Assembly: GCA_903833275.1 (NCBI GenBank)
Contig: CAILEP010000031.1
Span: forward strand, 62,001 to 126,000
Reading direction: 5' to 3'
Source of the DNA: an uncultured Bdellovibrionales bacterium
GTDB taxonomy: Bacteria; Bdellovibrionota; Bdellovibrionia; Bdellovibrionales; UBA1609
DNA: 64,000 nt
The position numbers and the translations under genes are program-made. The notes below the pieces were generated by a model that worked only from the letters and a program-made list of their open reading frames with translations, did not search any database and was not told where the DNA came from. This document shows, piece by piece, positions 8,859 through 18,568 of the stretch (position 1 is its first letter; every line of letters begins with the position of its first letter).

Positions 8859-11027
8859 CTATCGGCTCGACGGTGCTCGGCCTTTGTTGAGTTCAAATAG
8901 CACTTGGTAGTGTTGGTCCACCCGTAGAGTAACGGTGCGTTCTTGATCGACCCCAGAGACCAGGTCGACGGCCCTGACCCGCACTGAAACATTGGCCGGG
9001 ATGGCATAATTGGCAATCGGTAGAATTTCATTTTTTAGCGGCTCGCCATTGATAAACACTCTGACATTGACCGGTGGTTTGACGTCGATATCGAGGTACC
9101 CCACCATAGCGCGCTGTAAATTGGCGGTGAAGGTGTGGCCGGTGATAGCGGTCGTCAGCCTCGGTTTTAGGTAATCAATGTAGTGATCAAGCTTTAACTG
9201 AATAGTGAATTCGCCCTCAGCAGGGACGTCAATTTTTTCAGGCGTCGTCTTGCCTGTGGTCATATTGTTTACATAAATTTCGGCCCCTGAGGGCACGCTG
9301 TTGACGATTAAACTGTAAGTGCTTTTGAAGTCTTTCGGAGCAATGGGCTGTACCGGCCCCTCGTCCATGCTGAATTTCGGGTCAGGTATTTGCTGCGTTT
9401 TTGGCTGGGCTGCTTCTGAAGGCACTTCTGCCGAATTCTTGCCGGCGATCATTCTTTTTATAGCGCCCTCGAAGTTACCAGTCTCTTTTGGAAACAAAGT
9501 GCTTGCGACGATGTAAGTCATGATGGTGAACGCAACGAAAATCATTAGATTCAGCGACTGGTTCGATTGGCGAGGCACTGGCCCACGGGTTTTTACTCGC
9601 TGTTTTTGTGGCTGCGCCCGATTTCCGTCATAAGACTTTTGTAACTTGGGCTCCATGCTGTCGTCATTAAGCGTGTACGGCATTTTCGGCTTGATGGCGA
9701 GCGAGCGGTCCATCGACTTTTTCAGAATATTTTCGTCGAGAAGGGGCCCTGTGGGTATTTTAATAACCGGCTTGGTGTCTTTTGAAATGCTGATTGAATC
9801 GCCCATGCGCTCATTTGTGCCAAGGGGTGGGCGTGTTACGGAGGCTTCATTATTATTCGTGTCGTCTGAAAAAGTTTGGGTAGCGGTAATAGAAGGCTCT
9901 GTGCCTCGTTGTGTTTTGCCTTCGGCGGAGCCGTCGGCTTGGTCAGACGAGGACGACTTGACCGTTCGGGCGTTTGTTTTCATTTCGCTGGACTGCGGAA
10001 ACGAAGTGACGATCGTCTTGTCTTCTTCGTATCTCGATGAAACTTGGCGAAACGGAATTTTGGCGTATTCAACGAGGCGCTTTCGTAGATCTAAAATTTC
10101 ATCTGTGTAGAGCGTCTTGATAAAAACAGAATAGTCATGCGGAGAAAAATCTGGAAATTGGCGATTTAAAAATTTATTAAGGTCGCGATGCAGTAGCGAC
10201 GCCGTTTGATAACGAAGGTTTCGATCGCGCGTAAGAGCTTTCATAACAATGCGCTCAAGCTCTGGGTGAATACTTGGGTTTATTTTGGTTAGCGAGGGGA
10301 CATTGCACTCGCGAATTTTCTTGAGGGTGTTAATCTCATTATTGGCAATAAACAGGCGGTCGTTAGCGAGAAGCTCCCATATAATAATCCCGACCGAGAA
10401 GATGTCAGTTCGCAGATCGGTGGGGTGACCCTCGGCTTGCTCGGGGCTCATATAACCAAACTTACCTTTGAGTGTACCCGTGCGAGTGGTTTCGACTTGG
10501 CTTTCGGCCTTTGCGATACCGAAGTCGACAATTCGAACTTCTCCTTCGAACGTCAACATCACGTTTTGCGGGCTCATATCACGGTGGGTGATATTGAGGG
10601 GCTTACCGGTGGCACTGTTAAGCGAGCGGTGGGCGTGATCAAGACCTGCGGCGATTTCTTTTAACATGTAAACAATTTGATCGGTCGCGAATTTGTGATC
10701 GGTTGTTTTCATCTTGTTCAGCATTTGCCGAAGGTTACGGCCCTCGACGTAGTCCATGACAAGAAAGAGCTGATTTTTTTCTTGGCCAAATTCGTAAATC
10801 GAAACGATGTTCGAATGCGAAAGGTTCATCGCAATCGCAGCTTCATCTTTAAACATTTGAATAAATTCAGGGTTATCAGAAAACTGCGGTAGAATTTTTT
10901 TAATCGCTACAAACTTGCCAATACCACCAGCGCCCGGCGCTCGCGCCAGCCAAACCTCGGCCATCCCGCCCATAGCGAGTTTTTCGAGGAGAATGTATTT
11001 GCCAAAATATTCGAAGCTCTGCGACAC
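8859..11027 (-). CDS. Membrane Ser/Thr protein kinase with C-terminal PEGA domain
   Basis: A 722-residue eukaryotic-type kinase. The catalytic domain (about 8-290) has the glycine loop at 17-25, Lys43, HRD at 148-150 with downstream N, and DFG at 168-170, so it should be active. A Ser/Thr- and Pro-rich juxtamembrane region follows, then one TM around 495-515 (LMIFVAFTIMTYIVASTLF), then an extracytoplasmic part with a PEGA domain (YSLIVNSVPSGAEIYVN) and more beta-rich sequence. PEGA domains are surface-layer or wall-associated sensor domains. It probably autophosphorylates and signals to FHA proteins; one FHA protein lies in the gliding locus of this window, but no direct link is shown. Confidence 0.93.
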   Translation of the reverse strand: MSQSFEYFGKYILLEKLAMGGMAEVWLARAPGAGGIGKFVAIKKILPQFSDNPEFIQMFKDEAAIAMNLSHSNIVSIYEFGQEKNQLFLVMDYVEGRNLRQMLNKMKTTDHKFATDQIVYMLKEIAAGLDHAHRSLNSATGKPLNITHRDMSPQNVMLTFEGEVRIVDFGIAKAESQVETTRTGTLKGKFGYMSPEQAEGHPTDLRTDIFSVGIIIWELLANDRLFIANNEINTLKKIRECNVPSLTKINPSIHPELERIVMKALTRDRNLRYQTASLLHRDLNKFLNRQFPDFSPHDYSVFIKTLYTDEILDLRKRLVEYAKIPFRQVSSRYEEDKTIVTSFPQSSEMKTNARTVKSSSSDQADGSAEGKTQRGTEPSITATQTFSDDTNNNEASVTRPPLGTNERMGDSISISKDTKPVIKIPTGPLLDENILKKSMDRSLAIKPKMPYTLNDDSMEPKLQKSYDGNRAQPQKQRVKTRGPVPRQSNQSLNLMIFVAFTIMTYIVASTLFPKETGNFEGAIKRMIAGKNSAEVPSEAAQPKTQQIPDPKFSMDEGPVQPIAPKDFKSTYSLIVNSVPSGAEIYVNNMTTGKTTPEKIDVPAEGEFTIQLKLDHYIDYLKPRLTTAITGHTFTANLQRAMVGYLDIDVKPPVNVRVFINGEPLKNEILPIANYAIPANVSVRVRAVDLVSGVDQERTVTLRVDQHYQVLFELNKGRAPSSR

Positions 11028-11167
11028 TGTTTTTTACCTATTCCCTTAGTATTTCTATCGGATTAGGCGACTTTAAATTAAAAGAAATATGCCGCGGGCG
11101 TTGGTCGCTAGACTCGACGAAAGATCAACGAAAGTTTTACGAACGATACCTAACCAGGGAGCAAGAA

Positions 11168-11758
11168 TTGAAATGGGTGGGCCTTACCGGTGGCATCGCG
11201 ACAGGCAAAAGCGCGGTGGCAAAGATTCTGCGAGAGTTGGGCTACCCCGTCGTCGATGCGGATGTGCTTGCACGGACGGTGGTGAAGCCGGGCTCGAAAG
11301 GGCTAAAGTCGGTGACCCAGGTCTTTGGGCCCGAAATTATTTTATCAAATGGCGAACTCGACCGCTCGACCTTAGGCCAAATTATTTTCTCTGACCCTGC
11401 CAAGCGAATCCAACTCGAAGAAATTTTGCACCCTTTGATCCAAGAGCAGCGAGCCCACGAGCGCCGCGAGCTCGAGCGAAATGAAACCGAAATCGCGTTT
11501 TATGACGTGCCGTTGTTATTTGAAAAAAATATGCAAGATGAGTTTGATGCCACAGTTTTGGTATATGCCAAACCCGAAGTGCAGAAATCGCGACTCAGCG
11601 AGCGTGATAAAATTTCAGCAGATGAAGTCGAACGGCGATTGGCAGCGCAGATGCCGATCGATGAAAAAGTGAAGCTCGCAAAATATGTTATTATCAATGA
11701 AGCGGGTTTGGCTGAGCTGCGCGCGAATGTTCAAGCCGTCGTAAATGATTTGGGCTAG
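11168..11758 (+). CDS. coaE: Dephospho-CoA kinase
   Basis: A 196-residue enzyme for the last step of CoA synthesis, phosphorylating the 3'-OH of dephospho-CoA. The P-loop GGIATGKS is at 8-15; VDADVLAR and the downstream LHPLI region match CoaE. Length is normal (about 200). The start is TTG at 11168, with GGGAG about 5 bases upstream; a GTG three codons later is the alternative. It diverges from the Ser/Thr kinase gene. Confidence 0.95.
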   Translation: MKWVGLTGGIATGKSAVAKILRELGYPVVDADVLARTVVKPGSKGLKSVTQVFGPEIILSNGELDRSTLGQIIFSDPAKRIQLEEILHPLIQEQRAHERRELERNETEIAFYDVPLLFEKNMQDEFDATVLVYAKPEVQKSRLSERDKISADEVERRLAAQMPIDEKVKLAKYVIINEAGLAELRANVQAVVNDLG

Positions 11759-11765
11759 ATCGGCG

Positions 11766-13637
11766 CTATCGATTGGGTGTTGTTTTTAGGCCTTCGAGGC
11801 AGGCGTTTTGTACATTGGATTCATTCGCCGGAAAGCAAACATGAATGTGATCATCGTGGCCTTCGCGATAGGTCGATAAGCCGCCCATATTTTTATAGTC
11901 GTTAAAATAGATCGGCGCGGCTTGAAGCGCATTTTTTGTTTTCAGCCTTTGCATGTCGCCCTCTGAAATGGGGGCCGCGAGACTGTCATCGGTCACTTTG
12001 CCGACCCCACCTGCCTGCCTAAAAAAGGCCAGAAGCTCTTTGGTTTTATCTTGGTCGTAATTGCTGGCGCAGTTTTTGTTTTTAGCTTTGTCGACGGTGC
12101 ATTTCGAATAGCTGACGCCGCCGAAATCAGGCGTTTGCTTCATTAGGCGCACGTCGACGCACTCGCCCGAGCCATGTTCTTGGTGCGAATAGTGCTCGGT
12201 TGTTTCGACAATAGTTTTTTCTGGAGTCGTGTCAGTGGCGGGTTGAACGATTGTTTTTTGTGATATTTTCGGGCCTAGGTTTTTAGACCAAAAAAAATCA
12301 CCCCATTGAACTATGTTTTTGACACCTTTATTTTCTGAATTAAAGGCATGCACGGCGCTGAGAAAGGCGCATGCTGACCAGGGCTGAGCAAACGCGTCGT
12401 TGTCATTGGCGCCCTTGTCAGACGAGTGGTAGTGGATTGTGTTCATGGGGCCGTACTCGACGAACTTGAGCTCGCCTTGGGCTTTGTCGTAAGCGTTTTT
12501 GAAGGCTTTGAGGTAGCCCGTTTCATCGTCGCCGTATTTAGGTTTCAATTCTGCCGCAAGTTCGCTTTTCAATTCGGCGTCGATCCATTTTGGCTGATCT
12601 TTTGTTATGACCAATTTTATGACGTGACCGTCGAGTTGTTCGATATCGGTAATTTTCAAACCGGGGTTGGTCTTTTTTGCGGCCTCGTAGATTTCGCGCA
12701 AGGGTTGAATTTGATCCGCGAGCAGTGGCATTAGCGATTCGCTCAAGCTGCAATCGCTGTTATCGAAGAATTTTTTGATAACCTTGCTCGGGTCAGAATC
12801 GGAGACCACATTAAAAACATATTGATAGGTGCATTTGGGGGGCTCGCTGACGCTGATAATTTTACAGCACTCCCGCGCCAAATACTGGTGGTCTTTTTCT
12901 TCGTAGCGAATGTTAGCGTTTTTAAGAAAGGGCTCTAGGCCCGGAAATTGATGAAGAATCGTGGGCTCGGTCAGCTGGTAAAGAAAATCACCCGCGTCTT
13001 TGAGCATCGCCTTTTGCACCCAGCCCGTATGGCCCTTCTTGGCAATCGTTGAATCAGACACACTCAGCTTGCCCAAACCATTTTTTGAAGCGGCGAGGTT
13101 TCGCGCCGCCTTTTCATTTGGGATCGAAACCACCTCAACATGCACGCTATCATTTGGTTTTGCGTTCGCAAAATTACTTAGGGTTTTTAGGTGGTCAGAG
13201 TCGTAATGCAGACGGACAATCGAGAAGGCCGGTAGCCTTTTCACCCGTGGCTCGTTCTGTTTCGTTTTGGTGTCGTCTTTAAAATTGCACGAGATGGTGG
13301 GTTTACTCTCTTGGTCATCGATGTTTTTTGGCTGAAGGCAAACATTGAAGGGGGGTTCATCAATGTACGCCGGTGGTTTGCACATTGAGGCGCCTGGCAA
13401 TTCGACTTCTTTAATTATGGGCGCAATTTGATCTAGCCCATTGTTGGCACTGGCGGAATCTAATGAAGGGGCAGTTTCTTGGGCCAATGGCATGGCTTCA
13501 GTGGTTTGATCTTGAGTTTGTGCAAAAAGCGGAATCGAAAAGCAAATCGCAGCTAACAATGCGGTGGCGATTGCAGCGCTGCAAAATGGAGCGCTGAAAA
13601 TTCGAAAAAAACGAACCGAAAAAAAGCGAGAAATCAT
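11766..13637 (-). CDS. Large exported protein with a C-terminal LAS-type zinc peptidase site
   Basis: A 623-residue protein with a hydrophobic signal sequence (about 1-40, ending FAQ). The N-terminal and central parts (to about 400) match no family I recognise and contain scattered Cys. The C-terminal part carries H488-x2-G-x3-D495 (HGSGECVD) and H597-I-H599 (HDDHIHV), the arrangement of zinc ligands and catalytic His in the LAS group (MepA, VanX, D-Ala-D-Ala peptidases). The likely role is cutting a peptidoglycan bond in the periplasm or in a prey wall; substrate is unknown. LAS proteins are usually 200-300 residues, so the 400-residue N-terminal extension is unusual. Assignment rests on motif spacing only. 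Confidence 0.7.
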   Translation of the reverse strand: MISRFFSVRFFRIFSAPFCSAAIATALLAAICFSIPLFAQTQDQTTEAMPLAQETAPSLDSASANNGLDQIAPIIKEVELPGASMCKPPAYIDEPPFNVCLQPKNIDDQESKPTISCNFKDDTKTKQNEPRVKRLPAFSIVRLHYDSDHLKTLSNFANAKPNDSVHVEVVSIPNEKAARNLAASKNGLGKLSVSDSTIAKKGHTGWVQKAMLKDAGDFLYQLTEPTILHQFPGLEPFLKNANIRYEEKDHQYLARECCKIISVSEPPKCTYQYVFNVVSDSDPSKVIKKFFDNSDCSLSESLMPLLADQIQPLREIYEAAKKTNPGLKITDIEQLDGHVIKLVITKDQPKWIDAELKSELAAELKPKYGDDETGYLKAFKNAYDKAQGELKFVEYGPMNTIHYHSSDKGANDNDAFAQPWSACAFLSAVHAFNSENKGVKNIVQWGDFFWSKNLGPKISQKTIVQPATDTTPEKTIVETTEHYSHQEHGSGECVDVRLMKQTPDFGGVSYSKCTVDKAKNKNCASNYDQDKTKELLAFFRQAGGVGKVTDDSLAAPISEGDMQRLKTKNALQAAPIYFNDYKNMGGLSTYREGHDDHIHVCFPANESNVQNACLEGLKTTPNR

Positions 13638-13711
13638 GCAATAGGTATCGGATTTTGGTCAGTGCCGATTAACAAAATATCCGGCGTCCGGGGCATAAAT
13701 TGAAAATAATT

Positions 13712-13738
13712 CTACCCAAAAGTGCTTGGCACCTTTTA
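13712..13738 (-). repeat. Gene-end hairpin element, copy B
   Basis: Minus-strand copy of the AAAAGGTGCCAAGCACTTTT element followed by GGGTAG. It begins with the TAA stop codon of the 13736-14890 gene and can form a 9-bp stem with loop CAA. Similarity to copy C continues weakly into flanking CCGGAC-type sequence. Confidence 0.8.
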
Positions 13739-14890
13739 GAAGTCGAGGCTAGCCTCTAGAATGTAGCGGCGGCTTTCGTGCTTTGCATCGGTGGTGCCGA
13801 CTTCTTCGCCCCAACTGGCGAGGTCGAGTTGAAAGATCGCCATTCGTGCGCCGAACCCAGCTGTCCAATAGCCCTGATTTATGCCGACACTCCAGTGGCC
13901 CTTCCACCAGTTGTACATCTTCCAATAAAGTTCGGCGCCGGCGTGCAGCCCTTTCATCGGGGTCCAAGAGTCGTAGCCGATATCGCGCACATCAAACGCA
14001 ATTTTAGGGTCAAACACCCAAAACGTGGGCAGGCCAAGTTTGGTGCCGACGTCGAGGCGTCGCTGCAGCCGTGGCGGTGGGCTTGCGTTTTTGTTTAGAA
14101 AGCGCATTTTGATCGGAAAGCCTTCGTCGATCACATTTCGTACCATCAATCCAAACGAAGGTTTAATTTTGGCGTCGTCGGCGACGGGGACGGTATAAAG
14201 CGCGCCCATGTCGACATCGACGGTGCCGCCTTCTTCGGCGTTAGTAAGTGAAACAAGATCTTGGCCGCTCGCGATTTCAGCAGATTGGATGACGTCAGAA
14301 TAGTAAGCGCGGTGAAGAAATTTAACTGTGGCGCCGACAGCCACGGGGTATTTCTTGTTGTTAAACCAGGGCACTTGTACAAAATTGCCGTAGCCCCAAG
14401 CGACTGTTGAATCAAGATAGGCGTTAACAAAAATACTTGCTGCAACCGAACGGTGAAGGGCAAGATCAACATCAAAATCGACCGGTAAAATAGCGAGACC
14501 CCAGTGGGGGCGAACAAGTACGGCGCCAAGAGTAGGGGCGCGAAAATAGAGATGATCTTGGTAGTTCTTTTCGATGGCCGCATTGATTTTGTTATCGTCT
14601 TTACCGGCATTTTTAATATCATTGTAAAAGCTTACGACGTCTTTGTCGGCGCCGGCCCGCAAAAACATTCGAAGCTGGGTGTCTTTGCGTAAAGCTAGCG
14701 CGGCGGGGTTGTAGAACAACGAACTGTGGTCGTCGACAACTGCAACATAAGCATTGCCCATACCGAGGGCGCGCGTGCTGGTGTATTCTTGGTGAATCTG
14801 AAAATCGTGATCTGAGTTGAAGGCCGAAGCCTGGCTGGCGAGCGCGCCAAGTGAAATAGCGATCGCAAATATCTTTATAGTAAAATTCAT
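13736..14890 (-). CDS. Outer-membrane protein of the FadL/PorV-like type, paralogue 1
   Basis: A 384-residue protein with a signal peptide cleaved near ASA-FNS and an N-terminal signature RALGMGNAYVAVVDDHSSLFYNPAAL shared, with changes, by two paralogues at 16591 and 18553. That signature is characteristic of FadL/OmpP1-like and PorV-like barrels. The rest is beta-strand-rich and ends with a strand finishing in Phe (LEASLDF), as expected for BAM-assembled barrels. It may transport hydrophobic compounds or anchor surface proteins. It is divergent from the 14967 gene. Confidence 0.8.
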   Translation of the reverse strand: MNFTIKIFAIAISLGALASQASAFNSDHDFQIHQEYTSTRALGMGNAYVAVVDDHSSLFYNPAALALRKDTQLRMFLRAGADKDVVSFYNDIKNAGKDDNKINAAIEKNYQDHLYFRAPTLGAVLVRPHWGLAILPVDFDVDLALHRSVAASIFVNAYLDSTVAWGYGNFVQVPWFNNKKYPVAVGATVKFLHRAYYSDVIQSAEIASGQDLVSLTNAEEGGTVDVDMGALYTVPVADDAKIKPSFGLMVRNVIDEGFPIKMRFLNKNASPPPRLQRRLDVGTKLGLPTFWVFDPKIAFDVRDIGYDSWTPMKGLHAGAELYWKMYNWWKGHWSVGINQGYWTAGFGARMAIFQLDLASWGEEVGTTDAKHESRRYILEASLDF

Positions 14891-14966
14891 TTGGCACCTT
14901 TCTGAACATCAGTCTTGAAAGTAAAATTTTATATTCATTTGGATTGGTTCAGGTATACTTAACTCT

Positions 14967-15662
14967 GTGCGAACACGAATGAATTTCTTAATTTCGACTT
15001 TGGTCTTGCTAACTCGACTCGTGAGTCTGGTAAGCGGGTCCGTTTTTTTGTCATTTGAGTCGGCCTCTGCGGCTACTCACTCAGAGGGGCCTGCCCCTAA
15101 ACGTGGCGATGATCCAGATGTTGTTGCGCCGCCTGAAAAGCTTGAGAATATTTCTGTATCGCCGGTCAAACAGTTTCAGGGTGACATCGATGCTTTTGTA
15201 ACCAAATACAATCGCAATGATTTTTTTTACCCCTACCGACAAGAACTAATTTGGCATGCCGGTATCGTTATCGGCTTTAAAGACTCGTCGAATTCTTCAA
15301 ATATTATTAACCCGCTTTTGGGCTTCGATTATATATTGCCGCGCGAATTTTCGCCTAAATACGAAACGGGTGCCGACTTGTCATTGATGACGGCCCGCGG
15401 GCATTTTTGGTTTGTGCGGCGACGAATTATCAATGAAAAGGGCTCGTTTCGGCCTTACTATAGTTACGGGCTGATGCATAATTTTGTGCCTGATCAGCGG
15501 CTGGCCAGTTTTTCGAATAGCGAAAACTATCTTGTGCGAGTGGCGGCTGGTCTTGAAAACATAATGCAGCCTCCGAAATCAGCCATTGTTGAGCTGGTGT
15601 TAGCAGTTGGGCAAAATGATATGCTTATGATGTTTACGTACGGCGCGTCCTGGGGTTTCTAA
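14967..15662 (+). CDS. Exported probable outer-membrane beta-barrel protein
   Basis: A 231-residue protein (219 if ATG 14979 is used) with a signal peptide to about ASA-ATH, a Pro-rich linker, and strands with barrel-like alternation ending MFTYGASWGF, a typical C-terminal barrel strand. No named family is recognised. A good -10 hexamer TATACT lies at 14954-14959, only 7 bases before GTG 14967. The transcript would start at or very near the GTG, so it is leaderless if that start is right, or has a very short leader if ATG 14979 is used. It is flanked by FadL/PorV-like barrels. Confidence 0.7.
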   Translation: MRTRMNFLISTLVLLTRLVSLVSGSVFLSFESASAATHSEGPAPKRGDDPDVVAPPEKLENISVSPVKQFQGDIDAFVTKYNRNDFFYPYRQELIWHAGIVIGFKDSSNSSNIINPLLGFDYILPREFSPKYETGADLSLMTARGHFWFVRRRIINEKGSFRPYYSYGLMHNFVPDQRLASFSNSENYLVRVAAGLENIMQPPKSAIVELVLAVGQNDMLMMFTYGASWGF

Positions 15663-15700
15663 GCCCCAATTTTGAAAAAATTTAAATTAAACCCAAAATA

Positions 15701-16375
15701 TTAATGAAGCGAGGCGATCAGGGCGTCCCCGATTGCAGTGGTTGACCCACCGGCGGCGACTGCACTATTTATCGTTATGCAAACTTCTGAGGTCACATTG
15801 CTGCCGGTGCAATAACTTGAGGCGAGGGTAACGGCGGCCGAACCAATGACGTCGGGGCTGCAAGAGGCCGGCGTGGCTTGGCAGTTTGCAATGAAAGTCG
15901 CAGGCGTAGCGCTACCGCCGCCCACCACGAGCGCGGTGCCGGTGACGCTGACTCCGGCTAAATAAATCAAGCTTGGTGTTTCTGATGATACGCAATCATT
16001 GAGAGTCGCTTGTGCGGTTTGCAATGCGGTTAATGGCGCGACGGCGCTTTCGGCGAGTGCGCCCATCAATGTGGCGGTTTGTTGTGCCGACGATTGAGTT
16101 TTCATGGCCTGAAAGGCCGCGATAAGTTGGGTGGGGTTGATGCCGGCGGCTAGAAAATCAACCGAGCAGCGAATGACGTAGGCTGATGGGCTGGTAATGC
16201 CCGAAATAAAATTAAGGCAGGGTTGTGCATCTGCGGCTGTTGCTGAATCTGAAAGTCGATCGAGACACTGTTGGGCTTCGGCGACTTTGTTTTGCTCGTT
16301 GGTTTCGCATCCGCTGGCCACGATAATAAAAGCGCCGGTAAAGAGAATAAGCGCGGGGGCAAAAGACATTTTCAT
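15701..16375 (-). CDS. Cys-containing lipoprotein
   Basis: A 224-residue predicted lipoprotein with lipobox VASGC. The mature protein is Ala/Ser/Thr-rich with several spaced Cys (EAQQCLDRL, AQPCLNFI, VIRCSVDF, LNDCVSS, ANCQATPASC, SYCTG, EVCITI), suggesting disulfides in the periplasm. No domain recognised. Its small-helix, Cys-rich character resembles the lipoprotein at 17702, which is coupled to the paralogous barrels, so the two may serve similar roles (inference from composition). Confidence 0.75.
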   Translation of the reverse strand: MKMSFAPALILFTGAFIIVASGCETNEQNKVAEAQQCLDRLSDSATAADAQPCLNFISGITSPSAYVIRCSVDFLAAGINPTQLIAAFQAMKTQSSAQQTATLMGALAESAVAPLTALQTAQATLNDCVSSETPSLIYLAGVSVTGTALVVGGGSATPATFIANCQATPASCSPDVIGSAAVTLASSYCTGSNVTSEVCITINSAVAAGGSTTAIGDALIASLH

Positions 16376-16590
16376 GTTGTCTCCAAATCAGCGTGGCGGG
16401 TTTGAGACAGATAATATAATTTCACTGGGCTCACGTCATCTGGGCCTTGGGCGTGAGCCGAAAAATATCTCGTAAATCTCGACAAACGTCCCAACCAAAA
16501 ACATTCATTTTGTAGCCGACAAATCGCGGCAAATGACGCAAAATAAATAATAGCGTGCACATGATGTGCTCGCATTTACGAAGAATTTTG

Positions 16591-17730
16591 ATGAAACGGA
16601 TTTTCGTCTTTTCTTTCATTCTCAGCGCATTCTTTTCTGTCGTTAACGCGACGGCCGGCGAACGCTTTGATTTTTATGACGGCATCCGCGAAGAGTCTAT
16701 GGGTGGTACCGCTGTCGCCGTTGTCAACGATGAGACTTCGTTGCTTTTAAACCCAGCCGGTTTGGGTCGTTTGCGAAACTTTTTTGTAACCGTGGTCGAC
16801 CCGGAAGTCGAACTAGGGGCTAAGACTCAGGGTCTGATTGGCACGAACGTGACCGATTTCATGGACCCTCAAAAAACTCTAACAGATTGCACGAAAACCC
16901 CCGGTGACCATCTGCACGAGCGGGCCCAACTCTTCCCGTCATTTGTCGTCACGAATTTTGGTTTTGGCGTTTATGGCCGCTATGCCACCGATGCCTTTCT
17001 CGATAAAACCAGCACGACTTACACTTACCAATACCGAAATGATTTCGCCGGAGTTCTCGGCTTTGATCTTCGCTTATTCGATGGCGAGGTTAAAATCGGC
17101 GCCAACGTAAGAGCGATCAATCGCGTCGAATCCAACCGCACCGATATTCCGGTGGCGAGTACAGGTCTTACCTTTACGACTCCGATTAGCGGTTCGACGG
17201 TGGCGAGTGAGGGCTTTGGGGTTGGTAGCGACGCCGGGATTATTTTGACAGCTCCGTGGGATTGGTTGCCGGCTATCGCCGCCGTTTATCATGACCTCGG
17301 CGTAACAAGTTACAATATCAACCAAGGTATGCGCTATAGCACAACAAATCGGCCGGCCCGAACGCCTTCGACAATCGATGCCGGTTTTTCGTTAAGCCCC
17401 GTCTTGAGCAATTCGGTTCGCATGGTGTTTACAGCAGAGATGCGTGATGTGGCCGACGCGGTCGAGCCGCTGACGTTAGAGGCTTCAGATCAAATTACCC
17501 GTCGACTTCACGCCGGTATGGAATTCAATTTCGGCGATATTTTTTATCTCAGGGCTGGTTACAATCAAGGCTACTACACAGCGGGCGTTGAGATAAATAT
17601 GCTCAACACACAGCTTCAAATAGGCACTTACGGTGAAGAAATCAGTGACGTTGTTGCAAAAGGTTCTACATCAACCTACACACCAATTGAGGATCGTCGA
17701 TATGTTGTCAAATTTGCGTATCGTTTCTAA
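16591..17730 (+). CDS. Outer-membrane protein of the FadL/PorV-like type, paralogue 2
   Basis: About 379 residues from ATG 16591, chosen over the in-frame ATG at 16555 because it starts a normal signal peptide (MKRIFVFSFILSAFF...ATAG). The signature SMGGTAVAVVNDETSLLLNPAGLG is shared with the paralogues at 13736 and 18553. The C-terminus ends in an aromatic barrel strand (YVVKFAYRF). The next gene, a lipoprotein, starts 29 bases before this stop, so the two are translationally coupled. Confidence 0.82.
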   Translation: MKRIFVFSFILSAFFSVVNATAGERFDFYDGIREESMGGTAVAVVNDETSLLLNPAGLGRLRNFFVTVVDPEVELGAKTQGLIGTNVTDFMDPQKTLTDCTKTPGDHLHERAQLFPSFVVTNFGFGVYGRYATDAFLDKTSTTYTYQYRNDFAGVLGFDLRLFDGEVKIGANVRAINRVESNRTDIPVASTGLTFTTPISGSTVASEGFGVGSDAGIILTAPWDWLPAIAAVYHDLGVTSYNINQGMRYSTTNRPARTPSTIDAGFSLSPVLSNSVRMVFTAEMRDVADAVEPLTLEASDQITRRLHAGMEFNFGDIFYLRAGYNQGYYTAGVEINMLNTQLQIGTYGEEISDVVAKGSTSTYTPIEDRRYVVKFAYRF

Positions 17731-18568
17731 AATTGTTTTGCTTGCGCTCGTTGTGGCCTTTGGTGGCTCAATGCTTTTGGCAATTGGCTGCAGTAAAAAT
17801 TATTTCGAAGGCTTTGCGACTCAAACAGACGACGAATCTCTTTTTTACACCGCGCGCGAGTATTTACGAACGGCTGACTACCCCAATGCAATATTGTCTT
17901 GCACAGGTCTATCGGCGAATTATCTCAAAGAAGATAATGTCGCCATCGTCTGCGCGTCGGCCTATGCCGGTCGTTGCGGTTATAAAATGGATTGGTTTCT
18001 GCCGACTAACCACGTCCTCGCCACGCCAATCTTTACATACATGTTTCAGCAACTTTCGGGCACAACGGCAGGCATGGCCACCGACTGCGACACGGCCGAG
18101 TCGATCTTAAGAAAGATCGGCGGCGCCACAGCGCGCTCAGATGATGCGAATATGTTTATGGCACTTCTTTCAATTTATAAAATTGGCGTCATCGTAAACA
18201 ATCTTGCCGACGCGGCCCCCGACGACGGCACGCTTGATGGGGCCTTTGATGCTTGTGCAATGTCAGTAGCGAATCAAAATTTGATTGGTTCAGCTCTTTG
18301 GGAGCTCAATTCAAGTGTTAACCAACTGACCTCGACATTTTTTACTGCAATCAAGGCGGGGCTTGCGGCCAATTGCACCGCACTTGGCCTTCTCGGCACG
18401 CCCGAGAATTTTTGTCTGGCCACCGATCCAACCGCATTGACCGTTAATCAGCTCAAAGGGGCCATGAGCACCATTAAAGAAGGCTCGTTGTTTGGTGTGA
18501 ATCAGGGTGGTGCAGGTGGTTGTAACGGTGGCACTGTGTCGGCGGGGGTGCAATGCAATTGCTTGTAA
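17702..18568 (+). CDS. Lipoprotein coupled to FadL/PorV-like barrels
   Basis: About 288 residues from ATG 17702. The signal sequence ends in lipobox LAIGC. An upstream in-frame ATG at 17633 would put about 23 charged residues before the signal peptide, so I rejected it. The mature part has helix-like repeats, multiple Cys and a Gly/Cys-rich tail (GGAGGCNGG...CNCL). No family recognised. The start overlaps the upstream barrel gene by 29 bases and the stop overlaps the next barrel gene by 16 bases: a barrel-lipoprotein-barrel cassette. In other bacteria, barrels and lipoproteins paired this way often form one outer-membrane complex (inference). Confidence 0.75.
   Translation: MLSNLRIVSKIVLLALVVAFGGSMLLAIGCSKNYFEGFATQTDDESLFYTAREYLRTADYPNAILSCTGLSANYLKEDNVAIVCASAYAGRCGYKMDWFLPTNHVLATPIFTYMFQQLSGTTAGMATDCDTAESILRKIGGATARSDDANMFMALLSIYKIGVIVNNLADAAPDDGTLDGAFDACAMSVANQNLIGSALWELNSSVNQLTSTFFTAIKAGLAANCTALGLLGTPENFCLATDPTALTVNQLKGAMSTIKEGSLFGVNQGGAGGCNGGTVSAGVQCNCL

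Noticed and set aside
17633-17701. ATG 17633 as lipoprotein start
   Set aside because: It would put a charged 23-residue segment ahead of the signal peptide and increase overlap with the barrel gene to 98 bases.
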